Assembly (NCBI GenBank): GCA_903849835.1
Contig: CAINKA010000049.1
Span: 1-9,180 of the forward strand
Origin: an uncultured Alphaproteobacteria bacterium
GTDB lineage: Bacteria; Pseudomonadota; Alphaproteobacteria; Rickettsiales; UBA1997
DNA length: 9,180 nucleotides
Direction: 5' to 3'
Below the pieces are notes generated by a model. The model did not search any database and was not told the origin of the DNA. It saw nothing but the letters and a program-made list of their open reading frames with translations. How positions within the stretch are numbered: the first letter of the stretch is position 1; each line of letters opens with the position of its first letter. The position numbers and the translations under genes were made by a program. Of the stretch, positions 1 to 7,600 are shown one piece after another.

Positions 1-17
1 AGGCTTCAGTGCCAAGA

Positions 18-47
18 GTCATGCTTCGACAGGCTCAGCATGACATT
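18..47. repeat. REP-like palindromic repeat, copy 1
   Basis: This is an imperfect palindrome with perfect 8-nt arms GTCATGCT (18-25) and AGCATGAC (37-44) around an 11-nt centre. A 29-nt stretch (19-47) recurs exactly, in inverted orientation, at 9142-9170, and a degenerate copy lies at 182-224. Short dispersed palindromes of this kind are common in intergenic DNA of many bacteria and are usually treated as REP/MITE-like elements. The mobilising enzyme is not in this window. It could form a small hairpin in RNA but lacks a T-tract of its own kind, so I do not call it a terminator. Confidence 0.85.
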
Positions 48-81
48 TTTGCAAGATTATAAAAAAGCGTAGTCAAAGCGC

Positions 82-106
82 TGGAATGGGTTTGTAACCC
101 ATTCCA
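82..106. repeat. Perfect hairpin A (GGGTTTGTAACCC-core palindrome)
   Basis: The 11-nt arms TGGAATGGGTT (82-92) and AACCCATTCCA (96-106) are perfectly complementary around a TGT loop. The 13-nt core at 88-100 is also found, on the opposite strand, in hairpin B at 149-161. The pair therefore looks like two related palindromic elements facing each other (BIME-like), not a terminator: no T-tract follows. No gene is visible between them. Confidence 0.85.
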
Positions 107-145
107 CATGTTCAGTTAAAAGCAAAAACAGAAATGAACGTGAGA

Positions 146-164
146 ACGGGGTTACAAACCCCGT
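146..164. repeat. Perfect hairpin B, inverted relative of hairpin A
   Basis: The 8-nt arms ACGGGGTT (146-153) and AACCCCGT (157-164) pair perfectly around an ACA loop. Read on the minus strand the core is GGGTTTGTAACCC, the same 13 nt as in hairpin A, but the outer stem bases differ in a compensated way (CG pairs instead of AT pairs). That is the pattern expected of related palindromes that keep their folding. The 39 nt between the two hairpins (107-145) show nothing else I can name. Confidence 0.8.
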
Positions 165-181
165 CCTGCAGCGTGGCCAAA

Positions 182-224
182 ATCATGCTTCGCCCTTTGA
201 CAGTCTCAGGAGGTTCAGCATGAC
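182..224. repeat. REP-like palindromic repeat, degenerate copy 2
   Basis: The ends match copy 1 (TCATGCT at 183-189 and AGCATGAC at 217-224), but the centre is expanded from 11 to 27 nt, as if short insertions had entered on each side of the ACAG/CTCA core. The sequence after it (CATGACATTTGCAAGA) matches the flank of copy 1 (CATGACATTTTTGCAAGA), so similarity extends beyond the palindrome itself. Confidence 0.75.
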
Positions 225-244
225 ATTTGCAAGAGTGCAAAACA

Positions 245-284
245 AAAAAAGCGGAGCCGAAAATTAATTCGACTCCGCTTTTTT
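245..284 (-). terminator. Rho-independent terminator (bidirectional shape)
   Basis: AAAAAAGCGGAG (245-256) pairs with CTCCGCTTTTTT (273-284). After one C/A mismatch the stem continues at 258-261 with 268-271, leaving a short AT loop. Read on the minus strand it is a GC-rich stem followed by a T-run (the complement of the A-run at 244-250), 22 nt after the stop codon of the gene at 307-744, which is the right place to end that transcript. The A-run on one side and T-run on the other would let it work in both directions. Confidence 0.88.
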
Positions 285-306
285 ATTTTTAAAATTTTCT
301 AAAAAT

Positions 307-744
307 TTATCGTCTGTCTCCACTTCTTTCGCGGTCATCTCTTCTTCTTTCCCCACCTCTTTCGCGGTCGTTTCTGTAGTTTTTATCTCGGCCTTGGAAA
401 CGGCTATTGTGATTTCTTCTCGGAGGTTTTCTGGATAAAATTCTTCTCTCAATCGAAGTGATTAAAAGTGCAAAAACTATGAGGGCGATGTTTGCAGCGA
501 AAAGTTTTAGTGCTAAATTTTTCTCGCCATCTTGGATCAAATCGTAAATTAAAAAAAGTAAAGCGAGGTTGTAAATCAATCCGCAAACTTGCCCTAAACG
601 AAAAATATTGCTGCTAGTTTGAAGATATTTATCTTGCCATTTGTGACGATGATCTTGTTCTTTTTTTGTTAGATCTGAAAGGCTCGGCGAGGTTTCGCTG
701 TCTCTTTCGGAAAGATGTTCTGATCTGTGTTTATTTTCTCTCAT
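307..744 (-). CDS. Small two-TM membrane protein, DUF2335-like, with Arg-rich repeated tail
   Basis: The gene encodes a 145-residue protein starting ATG at 744 and ending TAA. Residues 1-49 are charged and hydrophilic. Two hydrophobic segments follow, about 50-70 (from LGQVCGL) and 78-96 (ALKLFAANIALIVFALLIT), separated by a short DGEKN turn. The block KKEQDHRHKWQ just before the first segment, followed by RLGQVCGL and a glycine turn, resembles the layout of the DUF2335 predicted membrane protein family (HRH, then a GQxxG helix, then a second helix). That assignment is from memory of the pattern, so it is moderate. Residues 100-145 contain 17 arginines and end in an 11-residue tandem repeat (124-134 and 135-145). 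With two helices and a very basic tail, the tail probably lies in the cytoplasm and could touch nucleic acid or acidic lipid. No function is known to me. It is last before the terminator at 245-284. No Shine-Dalgarno is seen; the upstream sequence is A/T only. Confidence 0.85.
   Translation of the reverse strand: MRENKHRSEHLSERDSETSPSLSDLTKKEQDHRHKWQDKYLQTSSNIFRLGQVCGLIYNLALLFLIYDLIQDGEKNLALKLFAANIALIVFALLITSIERRILSRKPPRRNHNSRFQGRDKNYRNDRERGGERRRDDRERSGDRR
321..369 (-). repeat. 33-nt period direct repeat encoding an 11-residue tandem repeat
   Basis: CACTTCTTTCGCGGTC (321-336) recurs at 354-369 with one mismatch, exactly 33 nt away. On the coding strand each copy reads D-R-E-R followed by S-G or G-G. 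The protein ends in two units of the type R-(N/D)-D-R-E-R-(G/S)-G-(E/D)-R-R. Spacing in frame and at the extreme C-terminus suggests a recent duplication inside the gene at 307-744. Confidence 0.8.
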
Positions 745-940
745 TTTGTTTTTTTAATTTAAAAATTGCTGTCTCTCTATCGGATGAAATTTCATTTTTA
801 TCTCGTTCAAGCGCGTAAAAATCTTCCGCAAATGGAAATTTTTTTATTCTACTCACAGCAAAAGTTGGAACTGAAATAAATCCAGCGAGAAATCTGCGAG
901 CGTGCTTCAGTGCGAGTCTAGTTGATTTTGCGAGAGACAA
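731..940 (-). CDS. Possible small protein, TTG start, overlapping the next gene
   Basis: This is an open frame of 69 codons with no ATG. The only usable start is TTG at 940, since an in-frame stop lies just upstream. The product would be basic, with a hydrophobic patch around 17-30 (FLAGFISVPTFAV) and a charged C-terminal half rich in K, E and D. Its last codons overlap the start of the gene at 307-744 by 14 nt (ATGAGAGAAAATAA). Such an overlap would suit translational coupling, but it can also arise by chance. No family is recognised and no ribosome binding site is seen; the upstream bases are C-rich. It could equally be the 5' untranslated region of the downstream gene. Confidence 0.3.
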   Translation of the reverse strand: MSLAKSTRLALKHARRFLAGFISVPTFAVSRIKKFPFAEDFYALERDKNEISSDRETAIFKLKKQNERK

Positions 941-944
941 GGGA

Positions 945-1020
945 AGGGGGATTTAAAATTTTAGATTTTAGATTTAGGATTTGGTGATTTTGTTTTTTTA
1001 GGTTTTGGGGAAATTAAAAG
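945..1020. other. AT-rich intergenic gap with short-period TTTAGAT repeats
   Basis: These bases separate purE from the small ORF. They contain an imperfect short-period repeat around 957-982 (TTTTAGATTTTAGATTTAGGATTT). I see no hairpin with a T-tract that would end the purE transcript and no convincing promoter, so read-through from purE toward the terminator at 245-284 is possible. Confidence 0.5.
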
Positions 1021-1500
1021 CTATGATTTTGATGGTTTTTCTGTGACCGAATTTGTTTGTTTCTCGCGGAAGTTTTTTAATTTTTCTGCGAGTTTTTCAT
1101 CCGATAATGCGAGGATTGCGATCGCTAACAGTGCAGCATTTTTGGCTCCAGCTTCGCCGATTGCAAGACATCCAACCGGAATTCCTGCGGGCATTTGTGC
1201 GATTGAAAGAAGCGAGTCCAAGCCTTTCAGAGTGCGGCTTTCAACCGGAACACCGAGAACGGGAAGATCGGTCATCGAAGCGGTCATACCGGGTAAATGC
1301 GCGGCACCACCGGCTCCAGCAATGATCACTTTAATTCCATTTTTTTTCGCTGACGCAGCAAAATCGTAAAGTCTTTGCGGCGTGCGATGCGCGGAAATAA
1401 TTTTTGTTTCGTAAGAAATTTTGAACTGATCAAAAATTTCGCAAGCATGTTTCATCGTTGTGAAATCTGACTTGCTGCCCATGATGATGGAGATTTTCAT
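1021..1500 (-). CDS. purE: N5-carboxyaminoimidazole ribonucleotide mutase (PurE, class I)
   Basis: PurE converts N5-CAIR to CAIR in de novo purine biosynthesis in the cytoplasm, after PurK makes N5-CAIR. The 159-residue length is normal for a stand-alone bacterial PurE. The family motifs are present in order: MGSKSD (7-12, phosphate/nucleotide binding), SAHRTP (36-41, containing the active-site histidine), AGAGGAAHLPGM (61-72), PVESRTLKGLDSLLS (85-99) and AIGEAGAKNAALLA (113-126). The SAHR and AAHLPG blocks mark the class I (mutase) form rather than the animal-type carboxylase. The C-terminal 20 residues are a charged tail (from about 140). ATG at 1500 places MKISIIMGS at the usual N-terminus, and the stop is TAG. 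No Shine-Dalgarno precedes it. purK, the usual partner, is not adjacent: a gap and the giant gene lie upstream, and the small ORF lies downstream. A candidate promoter is at 1518-1546. Confidence 0.97.
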   Translation of the reverse strand: MKISIIMGSKSDFTTMKHACEIFDQFKISYETKIISAHRTPQRLYDFAASAKKNGIKVIIAGAGGAAHLPGMTASMTDLPVLGVPVESRTLKGLDSLLSIAQMPAGIPVGCLAIGEAGAKNAALLAIAILALSDEKLAEKLKNFREKQTNSVTEKPSKS

Positions 1501-1517
1501 TTGGTTGATTGTTGGTT

Positions 1518-1546
1518 ATTAAAAATGCACTTACATTGCAGGTAAA
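1518..1546 (-). promoter_or_regulatory. Candidate sigma70-type promoter for purE
   Basis: On the minus strand TTTACC (1546-1541, four of six to the -35 consensus) is followed after 17 nt by TTTAAT (1523-1518, five of six to the -10 consensus). The -10 ends 17 nt before the purE ATG, which would give a very short leader of about 10 nt. That fits the absence of a Shine-Dalgarno site. In AT-rich DNA such matches occur by chance, so this is a suggestion only. Confidence 0.35.
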
Positions 1547-1625
1547 GAGGCGGAGGTAAATGATTCATTGCCCTCGCGTCTTGTTGTGCAGCAATATCAT
1601 TTATTAGAAGTTTAGCTCGGTATTA

Positions 1626-4600
1626 CTATTGCCATTGGTACTTTATACCTGTTTTTATAGCAACAAAAGCTCCATCTAGGCACTGGAAACTGCATGAGCC
1701 GGTGACGTCCAAATATTGCATCTCATAAATAAAGCCAGGATCGTGTGGACAGGTAGTTGTAGCACTGCAAGTAACTGTTTTATTACTTTCAATGCTCGTT
1801 CCCAAGCAATTCAGTTTATTCCAACCCTTAGTGAAGTCAAAGTAAGCGCAAGCACCGTAACTAGTTCCTCGTATAGAAGTATCGCCAATTATATCAGGAG
1901 CACCTTCATCAAAAGAACACTTTCTACAAGCTGAGCAAGGATTAGTAACATCATCCCAAGTAACACTATCTGCGTTGCATGTGATTGATGGTAAGATATT
2001 TATTCTTTCTGTTGGTGAGCGACCGCAATTATGATTAACACCAGTATTCCAGCCACCACCAAGTGGTTGACCACTTATTTCCTGACCATTCCCAGCGGCG
2101 CAATCAAAGGAAAGTTTTGCTCCTGGCAAAACGAGGTCGTTTGCTGAGAGAAGATAAACATGAGCTGTTCCAAGCTTGGAGGTAAAAGTTGCATCAAGGG
2201 TTGAGCAATATTTTGTGCATGCTGCACCACTTGTTAGCGAAAAGAAAAACTCGTCAATGTTTCGTGTCGCGTCCTTCGCGCTGCATTGGTATTTCGGAGA
2301 ATATGTTAAATCTTTACCTGATGGATAAAATTCCGTTTTACATGTTCCCGTCACGATATCTCTCTCGGAAACGTAGCTTGTTGTGTTTAGTGGTTTCGAT
2401 GATGCGTTGGGGGGAAAGTTAGGGAAAACTGCGTTGGAGCCGCTGAGTGTGTTGCCGTTAGAGAGGTCGTTATTGCTATTCAAAGCACAAAGCACCACCG
2501 GAGACTCCCATTGGTGAGTGGTTGCGTTGCATTTTCTAGCAAGAATAAACTTTCCGTTTGCTCTGCCAGATTCGTAATCACGAACGGATTGACTGCTAAT
2601 TCCACCAGTTCCAGCGCCCATTTGAGTTGCAAAAGCCCATTCGTCGAAGCTAGTTGATGGCCAGTCAATAAGAATTTGTCCGGCTGGAACTGCGTATGTT
2701 CCGATGTTTAATTTATCTCCCGCATCGTTGATTGCGATTTCAAATGTAACGTTTGTTGCGGCGGAGGTCTTTCTGTTGTGAAGCGTTCTCCCAACTCCGA
2801 TTCTTGGATCTGTGTCAGATCCCGGACATTTGCTGATGCAGCTTGATGATGGTGCTGACCAGCGATGTGCCTTTATTTCGCCACCAGCGCCGAAATAATC
2901 CGTGCAAGTTCTTTTTGGAAGAGTTGCTGGTCTAGTGGTGTCGATCGTTACATCGAATGGAATTTTGTGCTGCGCTAGATTCAGGGTGGATGACAATGTG
3001 TAAGGAATTCCGCCATCATCTCTGAGCGGTGGATAAGGATATTGGAAATAAGGCTTGCCGCTGCTATCTGTTTTTGTAGTGCATGCTCCTTGCACTACTG
3101 CACTTACTCCCGCTTCCAAACCTTCAACTCCTGCCCAAGTCGAAAAGCCGTTGGCATTAGAGTTGGCGGCTGAATAAGGATCTGAACTAGGAGGTTCCTC
3201 AACCTTTTGACAGGCGGTGACGCATGGATTTTCTACTTTTAGCCAATTTCCAAGATGATCGCATTTGCGAGTTGGAGGTGATGCTCCTGGAGATTGGAAA
3301 AATCCTAAACTTTCCACACATGTTCCTTTGGCGGTTGATTCGGGTGGAAAAAATGGTGGTACGCTTGGTAAATTTTTTGAGGCTAAGGTGTAAGTGTAGC
3401 ACGGAAGCGTGTTGCATGCTGGAGTGATGATGTTCTGGGTTACGGGATCTTTTTTTTCAGCTACTGCCACATATTTTCCTTTTTCGTCTGTAGCAACGCC
3501 AAATCTAGCGCCGGCGGAGTGAGAGCTGTTCCATTCAATCCATGCTGCCCTGTTATCGCTTGTTGGTATTGGTGGATCGATCGGAAGGCATCTAATTCTT
3601 TCGCATGAGTTTGTAATGATCTGCCACTGCCCAAGCTGGTTACAAACTCTGAATACTGGAGTTGCACCTTCGGATATTGAAGCGTAGCCGGTAATTTGAT
3701 TATTGCGTGATGCCACGATGGCGGCTGTTCCACTGACTATTCCGCTAGCTGTTTTTGTTGCTGCATTTTTCAATTTATATCCTGTGATACATCTGTCGGA
3801 AGTTGATGTGATTGGGAAATCTGAGCTAGTCACTTTGTTCCAAAGAGCGAAGCCATGTGACAACCCTCTTTTTTCTTTATCGGCTTCGCCAGAGTCATAA
3901 TTGCCTTGATAATCTCCGTTACGGTCTGGCCCAGTTGTTGAAATTTCTGGGCAAAAATATCTGACGCATGGAGCGGTGACATTTGCGTTGATATCCCACT
4001 GAGCATTTCCAGAAACGTCTAAGCAGTTTATTTTTGGCTTGGAAATAAATCCGGTTGAGCTTTTTTGCGCTTTCCAAAAGCCTTTGCACTCTCCCTCGAT
4101 GTCATTCATGCCTAAAATTCCTAGCGGAAATTCTGCATGGCCGCGTAGTAGAATTGCTGGTGATGAAACGCTGCCATCTGTTCGAAATTTGTGAGAGAGA
4201 TGAACTACGTTGCTAATGTCGAATAGACTTGAGCTGTAACCAAGGCCATAGCTGATTTGCCCAATGGAGCTTGCGACATATTCCAAATCTGCGAGATCTA
4301 AATTTTGTTCTGGGTTGTAATCGATTGGAGAGCATGTTTTTGGTAGAGGCATGTCGATGCATAAGCCTGCTTCGTGAGGCGTTTCTGGTCTTATGATTTC
4401 TCCTACTCCAGCCGAATCTTCGTCAACAGCTATTGCACATGGACAATCTGGAGCCTTGCCTCCTGCGATGCAATTAGCCCCCGGTTTCGGAAGATCAACT
4501 CTGCATTTCCCCTTGGTGTTATCATCTAGCTTATAGGCGATGATTCTTTTTAATTTTCTTTCAAAACCTTTTGTGATGCAGAGTTCATTGAACCAGCCAT

Positions 4601-7600
4601 ATCGTAGGTTTGTTGCCGATGGCCACACGCCAGATGACTCGCCCATGGTTGTCACGCTTGCATCGCTAGCTGTAGTAATGCCCTTCAACGCGTTGCATGA
4701 CGGCAATAAAAGTTTGTTGCAATTATCTCTGACGGCGAGGAAGGAAGTTAGCGGTTGGCCAGCATTTTTTGCTATATGCATGTCGAGTTCGTTTTTGATG
4801 CATTCGATGTTGAGTTTTGTGCAAGGATCTCTCTTGGCGCAAATCTCGTAAGCATCGATTGACGAGTCGCATGTTTCAATTGCCGAATCTGGATTTGTTA
4901 TTTTTATTTCTGCGGAACAAACATCGTCAGAACTGGTGCTACAAGAATTATCGATTTTATTTGTTCCGAAATTTGCGAGATAGCGCAGGACAATTTTAGA
5001 GCTTCTGTAGGTGTTGGATGGGTCTGGATAAGCCATCACTTTTCTTTTCAATCCGATGATGGCTTTTGATGAGTCGATCTCGGGAAGAGTTCTGTCCACG
5101 CATTGAACTCTAGTTGGATCTAAAGGTTTGCCAGCGGAGTCTTTTACTTTTTTGTAGAGACAAAAAATAGGAGTGTTGGTGGTTGTTTTGAATTGTTTTT
5201 TTACAAAAACTTCTACCGAATAATCTTTGCCAGAAACTTTTGTGGTCAGTGTTGCGCTGCCATTTGGATCTGCGTTGGTGGTTTCGGTTCCAATTTTTTC
5301 CATTCCAAGACTTAATTTTTTTACGTCAGTACCAAATCTAACTTCGATTTCTGGATAATGAAAATCCGTTGTGCCTAATGATTCTGTGGGTTCTGACGGG
5401 ATTGAGGCGTCTCCATCTTTTATCGTTTTGGCTGAAACTATGTAAACGGGGGGGACAAATAATTTTGCAGCATTGTCCGCAGTAGCCAAATTTGGTGTGA
5501 ATGGCGGAGCAACTCTAAGAGGAACTCTCATACATTCTTGCGCTGGAAATAATCGTCCTTCCGAATTGAGATATCCTTGCGCTTGCCCAGCTGGCCTGTT
5601 GTTGAGGATGTAAGGAATTTGTAAAACGGTTCTCCATTTCGATGCTAATCCCGGTCTGTCATTTGTGTCTTTTGCGCCATCGCAGCCTCCGGCATCATTC
5701 GCGACTCCAGAAACGCACGCTCCGTTAGCCAATTTTTCTTGGCCGTTAAAATTATCGTTATTGCCTCCGGTTGCGTAGGCAAGAGCTCCCTTGAGATCGA
5801 GGAAGGTGCAAATGCTCTCGCCATACTTCACTGCGCGTAATCGCAAGTAAGTGTCTTTTTCTATTTGGCAGTTTGATTCGGGAGTGTTGCCGTCAAAATT
5901 ATTGTCACTCATTATGCAATTTTGAGGCTGGAGATCGCTGACTACAAGATTAAAGCACATGTCTTTTCCGCATGCTTCCAAACGACAAAGACCGAAGCCG
6001 CAAGATATCCCGCATTCTCTTTCGCCACAAGTTTCGGATTGCTTATCTGCCCAAGTTATGTCTTGAGGGAAACCGAGATTTTTAAATCTTAAGCAAACTG
6101 TAATTGTGTGAGTTGCATCTTTTTCTTTGAATTCGGTAGAGACGTAGCCTTTGTGGTAAGCGGTGTGTTTAGAAGGTTTTGAGTAAAGATTTCCATCGTT
6201 ACCACAAAGGTAAATATAGCCATTGCCGCGATCGTCGAGTCTGCTGCCTGCGCTTGTGAGGCTAGATCTGCATATTCCTGGAGATCTGCTTTTGTCAGGC
6301 CTTAAGTATGAATGGAAAAAGCCGAAATTTACAGTTCCTAATGCTCCGAGATCGAGGGTGTCATGCCATCCATAACCATTTTCCTCTAACTGTTCCTGAG
6401 TGTAACAAAAGCGTGCCGCACGACCTTCAGCCGTTGTGTAATCCGCATCTAAATTGATGGTCATTTTGCTTCTGGATATTAGGCCATTGGCATCAAGTGC
6501 TTTAGGAAGTGGAATTGGGCGATAAAACCAAGAATCCAAACCTTTGTCGTCATTGGTTCCAACCGTGATGCCATCGGGTGTAGAGTCACTTGATACACAT
6601 TCTGGCGCACTGTTGTTTTTAGCTAAGTTGCAGTCAATCGTTGCGTAGCAATATCCGTTTTTACAAATTGATCCATCGCCAGTCTCGTCGCATCCTCCCA
6701 CGCCATTTTCTCCTCTATTTCTTTCTGTCGGAGTCGTAGCTGCGTATGGCAAGCAGCGATATTGAACCTGTATCACTGGCTTACAAATTATTGGGTTGCA
6801 GAGATAGGTATTGGTAATGGCCAGCTTGGCATTGATGTATAATTTATAATCTTCGAGATAGCCGGGATAGAGAGCCTCCTTGTCGGTTATGTTTTTAGTA
6901 TCATCAGCGCCGCATGATGTCGTGGTTGGCTTGCAATCATGAATTTTGCACATCGAATTTGTTGGGCGAAATTTTGTGAACGGAAGTTGCGCTCTGCTAA
7001 AATTGTAGCACTTCACGTCTCCGTCGCAATAAGCCTGAGCCCCATTCGAAATTCTGACTTCATTTAGCTCATCAGGAGAAAGTAAATTGCATTTGATGAT
7101 TTCACAATTTTGATTGCTTGAGGTGCTGTTCGGAAGTGTTGTTGCAGCAAGTTGATGGCACTTACGACTGGTGCTGTTTAAGTCCGGCTTGTTTGGATCG
7201 TTGATATAAAATCTTCTCGATGGATTTGGTTCTGCATCTGCTTGTGCCTTCGTTTGTAGCCCAGTTTCCGCTGGATCATTGTTAGAAAATCTTATGCAAT
7301 CGCGATTATGGACTGCGTAATCTATGCCTCGCACAAGAGGTGGTGAAGCGGATGGATCTGGATTGGCGAATGCAACATCGCTACATTCTCGAACGCAATT
7401 TTTACTTTGAAGAACTTGGTGACCATCATCAATTTGTGAGCAGAGAGGAAGGTCGGACAAGTCGTAGCAATTATCGCGATGTTTGATTGCTTCTGGTGCC
7501 TGAATAATTCTGGATTTCTCGATGGGGTAGGGTGCGCTAGGAATGTCGTTGCAAAGTTTTTTTCCGTAAAACAAGCAGTCATTTCCTGGTTTTGGTGTGT

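Noticed and set aside
1..240. Possible CRISPR array from the repeated palindromes
   Set aside because: The repeats are of two different families, vary in length and orientation, and lack regular spacers.
784..795. Perfect 12-nt palindrome ATGAAATTTCAT as an operator
   Set aside because: It lies inside the doubtful small ORF with no promoter around it and is expected by chance in AT-rich DNA.
1043..1369. Long plus-strand open frames opposite purE
   Set aside because: They are antisense shadows of a motif-perfect purE and have no recognisable product.
1551..1607. GGAGGT followed by ATG on the plus strand (15-codon peptide)
   Set aside because: The spacing of two bases is too short for a working ribosome binding site, the peptide is tiny, and nothing else nearby is on the plus strand.
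3199..3733. Minus- and plus-strand frames of 60-100 codons within the giant gene
   Set aside because: All lie inside the giant frame, have unstructured low-complexity products and no start signals; they are alternative-frame noise.
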